A DNA stretch of 11,383 bases from an uncultured Coriobacteriaceae bacterium (GCA_900556425.1 USOR01000017.1:1-11383); one strand, 5' to 3'; positions 1 through 6,553 are shown, counted from the first letter of the stretch. The notes: a model not told the origin generated them from the sequence alone. Numbers and translations are program-made.

Positions 1-1255
1 CGTCGTTTAAATAGTAGCCGGTGAACAGGCCCACGGGAGGATGCTCCTTCACGCCCATCACAGCGATGGTGCCCTCTTCGCCGTCCTCACACACAATACC
101 ATTTCCATCCACCAACCGGATATCGTACAGAGGCGAAGGTTTGCCGGTGGAGCCGGGGATGGGCTCGAACCATTGGAAGTTGGCCAGCATCACCGAGCTT
201 TCGCTTTGGCCAAAGCCCTCGTACAGCTTCAGGCCGGTCAAATCCAGCCACTTCTTGTAGACCTCGGGGTTTAGGGGCTCCCCGGCGATGCAGCAGTGAT
301 GGATGCTGGAGAGGTCGTACTTGGTCACGTCCTCCTGGAGCATGAACCGGAACATGGTGGGCGGCGCGCAGAAGGTCGCGAGGTCGTAGTCTTGCATGAC
401 CTGCAGCAGCTTGGCAGGCACGAACTTGTCCATGTCGTAGGCGAAGATCGCAGCACCGGCAATCCACTGGCCGTAGATCTTGCCCCAGCCGAATTTGGCC
501 CAGCCGCTATCGGTCACGGACATGTGCAGGCGGTTCTCGCGCACCTGCTGCCAGTATTTGGCGGTGAGGATGTGCCCGAGCGGATGCTTGAAGCTGTGCT
601 CCACGGCCTTGGCGTTGCCCGTGGTGCCGCTCGTGAAGTAGATGAGCATGATGTCGTCGATTTGGGTGGCATCCTCGCCCGTGGGGCGCTCCCACTGATC
701 GCTCGCGCTCTCGATGAGCTCGTCGAAGGACAGCCAGCCGTCGCGTTTACCCGCGACGAGCACCTTCTCCTGGATGCTGGGCGAGTTGGGAAGGGCGCCC
801 TCCACCTGCTCGACCACATAGTCGTCATCGACGCAGATCACCATCTTCACGTCTGCCGAGTTCGCGCGATATGCGATGTCCTTCGAGGTGAGCTGGATGG
901 TTGCGGGGATGATGGTCGCGCCGATCTTGCACAGCGCCATGGCGCACACCCAGTATTCCCAACGGCGGCGCAGCATCATCATCACGACGTCGCCCTTGTG
1001 GATGCCGAGCTTCTTGAAGGCATTGGCGGCGCGGTTTGAGAGCAGCGAGATGTCAGTGAAGGTGAACTCGCGCTCCTCGCCGGCATCGTTAATCCACACG
1101 AGGGCCTTCTTCTCGGGCTCGACACGCGCCCATTCGTCAACGACGTCATAGGCGAAGTTGAAGTTCTCGGGCACGTCGATCTTGAAGTTGTCGTAGAAGT
1201 CCTCGTACGAGTCGAACTCGATACGGGGGCAATATTTGCTGAGTATGTAGTCCAC
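1..1255 (-). CDS. AMP-forming acyl-CoA synthetase (acetyl/medium-chain acyl-CoA synthetase family), 3' end cut by window edge
   Basis: The protein is expected to activate a carboxylic acid to an acyl-adenylate and transfer it to CoA in the cytoplasm. The first 418 codons are visible; full members have about 550, so the C-terminal hinge and lysine domain lie outside. Visible adenylate-forming motifs are the P-loop FTSGTTGNAKA at about residues 207-217, CAPPTMF near 296, AGEPLNPE near 324 and YEGFGQSE at 345-352. The start is GTG at 1255: an in-frame TAG lies six codons upstream and no ATG or TTG falls between, so GTG is forced. The ribosome site is weak (A-rich AGAAAGAAAAG). The XRE-cupin gene ends 50 bp upstream on the same strand, which suggests an operon in which the regulator controls this enzyme. 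The acyl substrate cannot be told from sequence; the ACSM/AcsA-like look of the core is my inference. Confidence 0.9.
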   Translation of the reverse strand, partial: MDYILSKYCPRIEFDSYEDFYDNFKIDVPENFNFAYDVVDEWARVEPEKKALVWINDAGEEREFTFTDISLLSNRAANAFKKLGIHKGDVVMMMLRRRWEYWVCAMALCKIGATIIPATIQLTSKDIAYRANSADVKMVICVDDDYVVEQVEGALPNSPSIQEKVLVAGKRDGWLSFDELIESASDQWERPTGEDATQIDDIMLIYFTSGTTGNAKAVEHSFKHPLGHILTAKYWQQVRENRLHMSVTDSGWAKFGWGKIYGQWIAGAAIFAYDMDKFVPAKLLQVMQDYDLATFCAPPTMFRFMLQEDVTKYDLSSIHHCCIAGEPLNPEVYKKWLDLTGLKLYEGFGQSESSVMLANFQWFEPIPGSTGKPSPLYDIRLVDGNGIVCEDGEEGTIAVMGVKEHPPVGLFTGYYLND

Positions 1256-1280
1256 TTTTATCTTTTCTTTCTAGGATATG

Positions 1281-1305
1281 AGACAGTGTGCCAGGCACGC
1301 TGTCT
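1281..1305. repeat. REP-like hairpin between the XRE-cupin and acyl-CoA synthetase genes
   Basis: The arms AGACAGTGTGC (1281-1291) and GCACGCTGTCT (1295-1305) face each other across a 3-base centre, with one non-Watson-Crick position (G-U in plus-strand RNA, A-C in the minus-strand transcript). The hairpin abuts the TAA of the upstream cistron. No U-tract follows, so it is not a standard terminator. It could be a REP-type element, an mRNA stability element or a partial attenuator. The GTGCC/GGCAC core resembles dispersed palindromes I associate with REP families, but that is recollection, not a search result. Confidence 0.55.
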
Positions 1306-1856
1306 TATTCGCTAATGATGGTGAGGAACTTGGCGGGTACGTCGCCGTTGCAACGCTGTCCGTGCCTGTGCTCCGGGTTGAAGAAGATGGAGTCGCCTGC
1401 GTCGAGAACTATCTCACGGTCGTCGAAGGTAAAGACGATGGAACCCTCGAGGATGTAGTTGAACTCCTGGCCCCGATGGTCGACGAGCTCTGCAGGCTCG
1501 TCATGGGGGTCAAGCGTGACGAGCAGGGGCTGGAAGTCCTTCTGCGTAAAACGCCAGGCCAGGTCTTCGAAGTGATAGCCCGGAAGGCGGTCGACCTCGC
1601 GGCCCTCGCCGGCTTTGATGAGGTGGAAGGTGTCGAGGTGCCCGGATTTGCCCGTCAGGATCTCCGTGAACTCGATGCCAAAGCGATTTGCCATGTGATA
1701 GATGGCCGAGATGGGTACGTCGGCACCCGTCTCCTCCCATTGGATGTAGGTTTCCAGGTCGACGTCAAGGTCGGCGGCCATGTCCTCGGCCGTTACGTCA
1801 CAGGCCTCGCGGATGCCTCGAATGCGCTCGCCAATAGCGATGAAATCAGTTGACAT
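1305..1856 (-). CDS. XRE-family transcriptional regulator with C-terminal cupin domain
   Basis: This is a probable DNA-binding regulator with a small-molecule sensing domain. Residues about 7-65 form a helix-turn-helix of the Cro/C1 type (RIRGIREACDVTAEDMAADL, then a second-helix region to MANRFGIEF). Residues about 105-180 form a cupin barrel with candidate metal or ligand residues H127, E131 and H163/H165 (HRGQEFNYILEGS and FFNPEHRHG). The length of 183 is usual for HTH-cupin proteins. The ATG at 1856 is preceded by AAAGG (1863-1867) at a 6-base gap. It lies directly upstream of an acyl-CoA synthetase gene in the same direction, a pairing that suggests it senses the acid or acyl-CoA and controls the pair. 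The ligand is unknown. Confidence 0.9.
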   Translation of the reverse strand: MSTDFIAIGERIRGIREACDVTAEDMAADLDVDLETYIQWEETGADVPISAIYHMANRFGIEFTEILTGKSGHLDTFHLIKAGEGREVDRLPGYHFEDLAWRFTQKDFQPLLVTLDPHDEPAELVDHRGQEFNYILEGSIVFTFDDREIVLDAGDSIFFNPEHRHGQRCNGDVPAKFLTIISE

Positions 1857-1889
1857 AATCGACCTTTCTCTGGAACGGAATTGTCGTTG

Positions 1890-1918
1890 AGGATATACCC
1901 TGACCGTGTGCTATGCAA
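1890..1918 (-). promoter_or_regulatory. Possible promoter of the XRE-cupin/acyl-CoA synthetase operon
   Basis: On the minus strand TTGCAT (1918-1913) and TATCCT (1895-1890) are separated by 17 bases, and the start codon follows about 34 bases later. Each box matches the sigma-70 consensus at four of six positions. This is a guess from spacing only. Confidence 0.3.
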
Positions 1919-1976
1919 GCGAAAACCTGCGTTATACACAGACTAAAGGGTCGATGCGTCTCACCCGATAAGCATG

Positions 1977-2154
1977 TTTTTTGCGATTATGTGAACCTAG
2001 AGTTTTTCCCGTACGCAATTTTTTCGATTATGTGTGTCGTGCGGCGAACTCGTGCACGCTTTTTTCGATTATGTGAGACTGGTCGCCTTTCGATCATCAC
2101 ACAATCGAAATCTTCTTGCACCCTGTTCGTCTTAATCTCACATTATCGAAAAAA
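1977..2154. repeat. Array of TTTTTTCGATTATGTGA-type repeats on a 41-bp pitch, three direct and two inverted
   Basis: This array fills most of the gene-free stretch 1857-2162. Direct copies lie at 1977-1994 (with GCGA for TCGA), 2019-2034 and 2060-2076. Inverted copies lie at 2097-2110 and 2138-2154, each with one mismatch in the core. The TCGA (or GCGA) cores sit at 1983, 2024, 2065, 2105 and 2146, so the steps are 41, 41, 40 and 41 bp. The roughly 24 bp between motifs differ from unit to unit. A short inverted pair TTTCGAT/ATCGAAA (2088-2094, 2104-2110) marks the turning point. No cas gene is near and the orientation flips, so it is not a CRISPR. Its function is unknown. Confidence 0.8.
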
Positions 2155-2162
2155 TGCTCCGT

Positions 2163-2519
2163 TTATTGCACGTCAGCCCAGCGGCCCGCGAATCCGGCGT
2201 CATTGCCAACGACGTCACCTGCGGAGTAACCGGTCATCGTTCCGTAGATGACGACCTCGCCGATGCTCGTCTGCGCCTTGACATCGATGCTATTTGCCCA
2301 GGTCGCACCATGGGCGGTGAACTCGATGTCCTTGCCGTCAATGTGCGCGATGCCGGAGACGTCAAACTTCTTGCCGTTGCGGGTGCCCTCTCCGTCAAGT
2401 GACCCCACGTCGGTGATGTCGAGATGTGCGCGGGCCGTCTCGCCCAAAAGCTCGAGCTTCGCCTTTCCCTGGAGGTGGTACTTGGGGGTATCGACGATGA
2501 CATCGTATGCTGAGGCCAT
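2163..2519 (-). CDS. Small beta-rich hypothetical protein, 118 aa
   Basis: I do not recognise this family. The protein alternates hydrophobic and polar residues in short stretches (YDVIVDTP, KAKLELLGE, HLDITDVG, FDVSGIAHI, IEFTAHGA, SIDVKAQT, EVVIYGTM), which suggests an all-beta barrel or sandwich. There is no signal peptide, membrane segment or cysteine, so it is probably cytosolic. The ATG at 2519 has AAAGGA (2526-2531) at a 6-base gap, a good ribosome site that supports it as a real gene. Its stop lies only 8 bp from the last unit of the repeat array. The next gene upstream (2633-3634) is on the same strand 113 bp away, so co-transcription is possible but not shown. No clear terminator was seen in the 113 bp. 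Confidence 0.7.
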   Translation of the reverse strand: MASAYDVIVDTPKYHLQGKAKLELLGETARAHLDITDVGSLDGEGTRNGKKFDVSGIAHIDGKDIEFTAHGATWANSIDVKAQTSIGEVVIYGTMTGYSAGDVVGNDAGFAGRWADVQ

Positions 2520-2632
2520 GGGGCATCCTTTCGTGTGTTGTTACTGCAAGCGATAGTAGCGCATGTACGAAAGGACAGCTAGGACGGGAGGCCCGAAAGA
2601 GCAAATGCGATGAGGTCGCGCACCCGGAAGAG

Positions 2633-3634
2633 CTAGCTACTCATCCAGTCGAGTAATTCGCGTTGACGAGCCAAATGCCGATCGTTCGGCGCCTGCAGGC
2701 GTCGTCCGCATTTGCGGTTGATGAGTTCGAATCGCTTTCGTAGCCCCACGTCGTCGGGCAAATTGTCCTTCCCTAGCGAGATAGCAGTGATTCCGAGCAT
2801 GCGATATGCATTGCGCACGAGCTTATCGTAATTCAGGCGCTCCTGTGCCGATGGCCACGTGTGGTTGCTGTATTCGACAACCACACGATGTTCGGGCCAA
2901 TAGAGGTCGGGTTTGAAGGTGCGCGTGCCCAGGATGCGAGCAGCGGGATCAGGTGCCTCGATTTTCTGGCCGAGCAGTGGGGCCTTGCATCCCATTCCTC
3001 CCTGGAGTCGGGGAAGATGGGCGAGCATGCAGACCTTCGTCTCCTTGGGCGAGCGTGATCCTTGCAAGATTTGCCGAGCAGCCTTGCGGGCAGTCTTGGA
3101 TCCCGTGAAGTTGTAGGCATTTGTGGCGAAAGCGACAAGATCGTTAGGTGCGCTGATGGGACTGCGAGGGAGAAATCCGCGTGGAGTATCGGGAGCGAGC
3201 ACGTAGTCTCCGCAGAGCTCAAAGCCGAGGGCGATTAAGTCGAACCATGGGAGCAGGCGCGCCATTTGCAAAAAGCAGAACTCGGGACTGCTGAGTGCGA
3301 TATGCAGTTTCGTGCCGTCGGGAAGAATCGCTTCGTCGACCAGGACAAGCGCTCTGTCTGACAAGGCGGTTTGCATGCAGTGGAAGCGCGCCCGCTTGGT
3401 GGAGCGCCTCTCGTTTCGATTGGCGGTGAGCAGGTCGAGCGGCTTGCGCATGCCCGCGAGGAAATCCGACGAAAGGGCGTTATCGAGCGTCCGCACGTGA
3501 GCACTTCCGCATGCCTGGTCGATAAAGTCACGTGCCTCGACGGCGTCTAGACTTCGTCCACGTTTTGCGGTTGGGCTGCGCCAGTAGGCGAGCGAGCTTT
3601 CGTGAGCAAGAATGATATATGCCGGTCTTGTCAT
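2633..3634 (-). CDS. AbiEi/DUF559-like protein with Vsr-like nuclease-type C-terminal domain
   Basis: This is a 333-residue protein of uncertain function. The middle (about 108-145, IALSSPEFCFLQMARLLPWFDLIALGFEL) resembles the central part of actinobacterial AbiEi-like antitoxin/DUF559 proteins. The C-terminal part (about 238-290) has KPDLYWPEHRVVVEYSNHTW followed by NYDKLVRNAYRMLGITAISL, the pattern of the DUF559/Vsr-type endonuclease fold with candidate acidic residues D243 and E254. The usual lysine two residues after the second acid is absent, as is common in Vsr-like variants, so catalysis is not assured. There is no adjacent AbiEii-like toxin gene. The ATG at 3634 has no Shine-Dalgarno sequence, and the upstream promoter-like boxes would place transcription start on the ATG itself (see the separate entry). 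The family assignment is from pattern memory and is moderate. Confidence 0.65.
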   Translation of the reverse strand: MTRPAYIILAHESSLAYWRSPTAKRGRSLDAVEARDFIDQACGSAHVRTLDNALSSDFLAGMRKPLDLLTANRNERRSTKRARFHCMQTALSDRALVLVDEAILPDGTKLHIALSSPEFCFLQMARLLPWFDLIALGFELCGDYVLAPDTPRGFLPRSPISAPNDLVAFATNAYNFTGSKTARKAARQILQGSRSPKETKVCMLAHLPRLQGGMGCKAPLLGQKIEAPDPAARILGTRTFKPDLYWPEHRVVVEYSNHTWPSAQERLNYDKLVRNAYRMLGITAISLGKDNLPDDVGLRKRFELINRKCGRRLQAPNDRHLARQRELLDWMSS

Positions 3635-3668
3635 GTGATTAAAATAGGCGATATGGCGGTAAAATCAA
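3635..3668 (-). promoter_or_regulatory. Candidate promoter giving a leaderless mRNA for the AbiEi/DUF559-like gene
   Basis: On the minus strand TTGATT (3668-3663), 16 bases, then TATTTT (3646-3641) are followed by AATCAC and the ATG at 3634. The usual six bases after the -10 box put +1 on the A of the ATG. The lack of a ribosome site fits leaderless translation, which is common in actinobacteria. Confidence 0.4.
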
Positions 3669-3755
3669 GAGTGTTTACTCATGCTTTATGAGATAAAGCT
3701 GCCAAATCGACGTAAATGTACAGTTTCCGTGACGCTTATAGAAATAAAAGAGAGA

Positions 3756-3780
3756 ACCCTTATCGCATGAGGTGAAGGGT
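3756..3780 (+). promoter_or_regulatory. Inverted repeat upstream of serA
   Basis: ACCCTT (3756-3761) and AAGGGT (3775-3780) form a 6-bp inverted repeat with a 13-base centre. It lies just before TACAAT (3784-3789), a good -10 candidate with no convincing -35 box. It could be an operator for serA control. The evidence is weak. Confidence 0.25.
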
Positions 3781-3841
3781 CACTACAATAACTGCATTTA
3801 CTACGCCGTCTCACTATGGCAACAAGGGAATGAGGATAGTC

Positions 3842-5425
3842 ATGAAGATATTGATTCCGGAGAAGTTCAACAAGGCCGGCATTGCCGTGCTCGAAGATGC
3901 TGGCTACGAAGTCACGTTCAAGCCCGATACCACGCCCGAAGAGCTCGTCGAGCTCATTCCCGAGTATGATGCGCTCATCGTGCGTTCTGCTACGACGGTC
4001 ACCCGCGAGGTCATCGAGGCCGGTGCCAAGCTCAAGATCATCGGCCGTGCCGGCGTGGGCGTCGACAACATCGACCGCGAGGCTGCCACCGAGCGCGGCA
4101 TCATCGTGTGCAACGCGCCGCTTTCCAACGTCGTGTCCGCCGCCGAGCAGACCATGGCGCTCATGCTCGCCACCGCACGCAACACCGCTGCTGCGAGCGC
4201 GTCCATGAAGGAGGGCAAATGGGATCGCTCCAAGTTCACAGGCAAGGAGCTCCAGGACAAGACGCTTGGCATTTTCGGCACCGGTCATGTCGGCCTGCTG
4301 GTTGCCGAGCGCGCCGCCGCCTTTGGCATGAGGCTCATCGGTTACGACCCATACTGCCCGCCCGAGCGCGCCGCTCACTATGGCATCACGCTGCTCGATG
4401 AAATCGACGAGGTGTGCAAGCAATCCGACTTCATCACCCTGCACATGCCCAAGACTCCCGAGACCACTGGCATGATCGGTGCCAAGCAGCTGGCCGAGAT
4501 GCCCGAGGGTGCCATCGTCCTCAATGTCGCGCGCGGCGGCCTGGTCGACCTCGACGCGCTTGCCGATGCGCTCGAGAACGGACACCTTGCCGGTGCCGGT
4601 ATCGACGTGTGGGAGAACGAGCCCGTCTCTGACTCACCCATCCACAAGTTTGAGAACGCCGTCATTACCCCGCACCTGGGCGCTTCCACCAAGGAGGCCC
4701 AGACTCGCGCTGCCACGCAGATCGCCGAGTACGTCATCGCCGGCCTCGAAGGCAAGACGGTTGCCACGGCCGTGAACGCTGCGCGCATCCCGGCCGACGT
4801 CATGGCGCAGCTCAAGTACTTCATCCCCGTTGCCCAGCGTGGTGGCGAGATCCTGTCGCAGGTCGTCGGCGGCGGCATCGAGAAGCTGAAGGTCACGGCA
4901 TGTGGCAAGATAGCGGACACGGACCCGACGATCCTGGGGATGGCGGCGCTCGCGGGCGGCGTGACGTTCAACAGCGAGGTCACCGTTAACATCATCAACG
5001 CGAGCTACATCGCCGAGCAGCGTGGCATCGTCGTCGAGACCGCTACCGATCCGCTCTCGGAGAGCTATCCGAGTTACATCGAGATCGAGGCGTCGTGCGG
5101 CGATGACGTGTATTCCATCAGCGTCACGCGCGATATGACCTCGGATATGCCACGCATCATCAACTTCATGGGCCTGCCCGTCGACTTCGTGCCGATGAAG
5201 GACTTCGTCGTGCTCGAGTACGAGGATCAGCCTGGCCAGATCGGCAAGATCGGTACGGTGTTTGGCGATGCGGGCATCAATGTCGAGTCCATGCAGATTG
5301 CCAAGGATTCCGAGCATCCCCTGGTCGAGGTGCTCATCAACCTCAACCAGGCCGTTCCCGCCAACGTACGCCGCGATTTGGAGGCGACGCTCGACATCGA
5401 GCGCATCTGGTACATTGACCTGTAG
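3842..5425 (+). CDS. serA: D-3-phosphoglycerate dehydrogenase (long form)
   Basis: This enzyme oxidises 3-phosphoglycerate to 3-phosphohydroxypyruvate with NAD+, the first step of serine synthesis in the cytosol. The 527 residues match the long (type I) form. The substrate domain is split (about 1-98 and 290-318) around a Rossmann domain with GTGHVG at 146-151 and D169 in YDPY. The D-isomer dehydrogenase catalytic set is R231 (NVARGG), E260 (NEP) and H278 (PHLG). An ASB-type domain spans about 320-450 and an ACT domain about 455-527 (VVLEYEDQPGQIGKIG), the usual site of serine feedback. The ATG at 3842 is preferred over the ATG at 3830 because GAGGA (3832-3836) sits 5 bases before it, whereas the 3830 codon directly abuts AAGGGA and lies within that site. 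The gene is alone, with its own terminator. Confidence 0.97.
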   Translation: MKILIPEKFNKAGIAVLEDAGYEVTFKPDTTPEELVELIPEYDALIVRSATTVTREVIEAGAKLKIIGRAGVGVDNIDREAATERGIIVCNAPLSNVVSAAEQTMALMLATARNTAAASASMKEGKWDRSKFTGKELQDKTLGIFGTGHVGLLVAERAAAFGMRLIGYDPYCPPERAAHYGITLLDEIDEVCKQSDFITLHMPKTPETTGMIGAKQLAEMPEGAIVLNVARGGLVDLDALADALENGHLAGAGIDVWENEPVSDSPIHKFENAVITPHLGASTKEAQTRAATQIAEYVIAGLEGKTVATAVNAARIPADVMAQLKYFIPVAQRGGEILSQVVGGGIEKLKVTACGKIADTDPTILGMAALAGGVTFNSEVTVNIINASYIAEQRGIVVETATDPLSESYPSYIEIEASCGDDVYSISVTRDMTSDMPRIINFMGLPVDFVPMKDFVVLEYEDQPGQIGKIGTVFGDAGINVESMQIAKDSEHPLVEVLINLNQAVPANVRRDLEATLDIERIWYIDL

Positions 5426-5448
5426 AGGTTCTGGTAGCGTCGCAGGTG

Positions 5449-5479
5449 AAGGGCCGTGGGCACTATGCTCGCGGCCCTT
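5449..5479 (+). terminator. Terminator of serA
   Basis: AAGGGCCGTGGG (5449-5460) pairs with CTCGCGGCCCTT (5468-5479) over 12 bp with two G-U pairs and a 7-base loop. It starts 23 bp after the serA stop. The U-tract is short, as in many high-GC genomes. Confidence 0.7.
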
Positions 5480-5495
5480 TCCGTGCAACTGCAGG

Positions 5496-5721
5496 AAAAT
5501 GACGTTTTTCTAGGGTCACGCGATGCCCCCATGCAGCTTTTCCACGTTTTCCTAGGGTCACGTGATATATCATGCACGTTTTCGACGTTTTCCTAGGGTC
5601 ATGCGGCATATCATGCATGTTTCTGACGTTTTCCTAGGCTTTTTCGCTCTCGAATCCTAGGAAAACGTCATTTTTCGACAGGACGCTTCCCAGGCCTCTA
5701 GGAAAACGTCATTTTTCGACA
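5496..5721. repeat. Array of GACGTTTTCCTAGG-type repeats on a 41-bp pitch, four direct and two inverted
   Basis: This array fills most of the gene-free stretch 5426-5849. Direct copies of ACGTTTTCCTAGG begin at 5502, 5544, 5585 and 5626. Inverted copies (CCTAGGAAAACGT and a C-to-T variant) lie at 5656-5668 and 5697-5709. ACGT cores step by 42, 41, 41, 39 and 41 bp. The first three units are also alike in their spacer part (GGTCA next to the motif, CATGCA further on), so they are true tandem repeats of about 41 bp. The two inverted units share an identical 24-bp block (5657-5680, 5698-5721) extending through CATTTTTCGACA. There are no cas genes and the orientation flips, so it is not a CRISPR. 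It may act as a binding array, a dispersed REP-like repeat, or an upstream control region for the radical SAM gene. Confidence 0.85.
5624..5670. repeat. Perfect 15-bp inverted repeat at the turning point of the second array
   Basis: TGACGTTTTCCTAGG (5624-5638) and CCTAGGAAAACGTCA (5656-5670) are exact reverse complements with a 17-base centre. This would form a strong hairpin or cruciform. There is no U-tract on either side, so it is not a typical terminator. Confidence 0.8.
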
Positions 5722-5849
5722 TGCAACTGCGTTTTTGCCCCTCGACAGTGCTGTCACTTGTCTTGCATGTTGGAATTCCGGGTTTTCGGGGGCAACACGA
5801 AGGGCTATTCTCTCGAATCGTAACGACGAAATCGAACCGGAGCTTACAT

Positions 5850-6461
5850 ATGACCAAGGCGATGAACATACTGTACGAGATCGGCGACACGCTCTACGTC
5901 AACCTCACCAATCGGTGTCCGTGTAGCTGCGCCTTTTGCATTCGCAACGAATCCGATACCGTCAACGGCCGCGATGTCCTTTGGCTCGAGCGCGAGCCCG
6001 CGGCCGGGGAGATCGTCGAGCAACTTCGTCAACTCGACCTCTCACGCTACTCCGAGCTCGTCTTCTGCGGGTACGGCGAGCCCATGGAAGCGTTCGACGT
6101 GCTCAAGGAGGTCGCTCGTTGGGTGAAGGAGAATACGACGCTGCCGGTGCGTATCAACACCAACGGCCAGGGCTCGCTCATCAACGGACGCGACATCACG
6201 CCCGAGCTCGAGGGAATTGTCGATACCATCTCGGTCAGCCTCAACAGCCCCGATGCGGACGAGTATCTCGCGCTCACGCGTAGCAAGTTCGGCGAGCAGG
6301 CCCATTCCGCGATGCTTGAGTTCGCGCGCCGCGCGGCAACCCATGTCCCCACCGTGGTGCTCACCACGGTGGGAGACACTATAACTCACGAGCAAGAGCG
6401 CGCCTGCCAGGAGCTATGCGACGAGCTTGGCGCGAGCTATCGCATCCGCCCACGGGTTTAG
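5850..6461 (+). CDS. Small radical SAM protein, TatD-associated type
   Basis: This is a 203-residue radical S-adenosylmethionine protein. The iron-sulfur motif CX3CX2C is C23, C27 and C30 within NRCPCSCAFC, with an extra C25. A glycine-rich SAM-contact motif FCGYGEPMEAF follows, then RINTNGQG and VSLNSPDADEY, as in partial-barrel radical SAM enzymes. The short length and sequence style match the family often encoded beside TatD nucleases, whose reaction is unknown. No tatD gene is present here. The ATG at 5850 has GGAG (5839-5842) at a 7-base gap; an upstream in-frame start at 5721 would run through the repeat array and is rejected. It is followed by a Nudix gene 92 bp downstream on the same strand, and nothing shows they share a pathway. 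Confidence 0.88.
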   Translation: MTKAMNILYEIGDTLYVNLTNRCPCSCAFCIRNESDTVNGRDVLWLEREPAAGEIVEQLRQLDLSRYSELVFCGYGEPMEAFDVLKEVARWVKENTTLPVRINTNGQGSLINGRDITPELEGIVDTISVSLNSPDADEYLALTRSKFGEQAHSAMLEFARRAATHVPTVVLTTVGDTITHEQERACQELCDELGASYRIRPRV

Positions 6462-6490
6462 ATGGGACAGATAGCGGCGTGCTCTGTTCT

Positions 6491-6538
6491 TGTCATTTCG
6501 AGCGAAGCGGAGCCGAGAAATCTCGATTCGAAAGAATC
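6491..6538. repeat. REP-like dispersed element (TGTCATTTCGAGCGAAGCGG type)
   Basis: The block 6491-6524 starts TGTCATTTCGAGCGAAGCGG and continues to GAGAAATCTC. In the forward frame it reads CHFERSGAEKSRFE, a peptide signature I know from many misannotated ORFs that run through a widespread REP/RAYT-type palindromic repeat. A perfect 5-bp stem with a GAAA tetraloop (GATTC GAAA GAATC, 6525-6538) follows at once. It sits in the 92-bp gap between the radical SAM and Nudix genes. No REP-associated transposase is in the window. Confidence 0.7.
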
Positions 6539-6553
6539 AGAAGGGCCAAAGCT

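Noticed and set aside
296..1039. Plus-strand open frame opposite the acyl-CoA synthetase
   Set aside because: The minus strand carries an intact adenylate-forming enzyme with all visible motifs; the plus-strand frame is its shadow.
1278..1853. Plus-strand open frame opposite the XRE-cupin gene
   Set aside because: It overlaps the regulator entirely, has no ribosome site and no recognisable domain, and its 5' end is the hairpin.
3686..4585. Long open frame on the minus strand opposite serA
   Set aside because: It is the antisense shadow of a clear serA gene and has low-complexity, family-free content. The same holds for 4634-5488 and 4378-4998.
5496..5721. CRISPR array
   Set aside because: The copies switch orientation, the gaps between motifs are only about 20-27 bp and partly similar to each other, and no cas genes are present. 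The same reasons apply to 1977-2154.
5721..5849. N-terminal extension of the radical SAM protein
   Set aside because: The extension begins inside the repeat array, and GGAG with correct spacing marks the ATG at 5850.
6416..6553. 46-residue N-terminal extension of the Nudix protein
   Set aside because: It overlaps the radical SAM gene and reads through the REP-like element (CHFERS peptide). The ATG at 6554 starts right at the Nudix fold and has a ribosome site.
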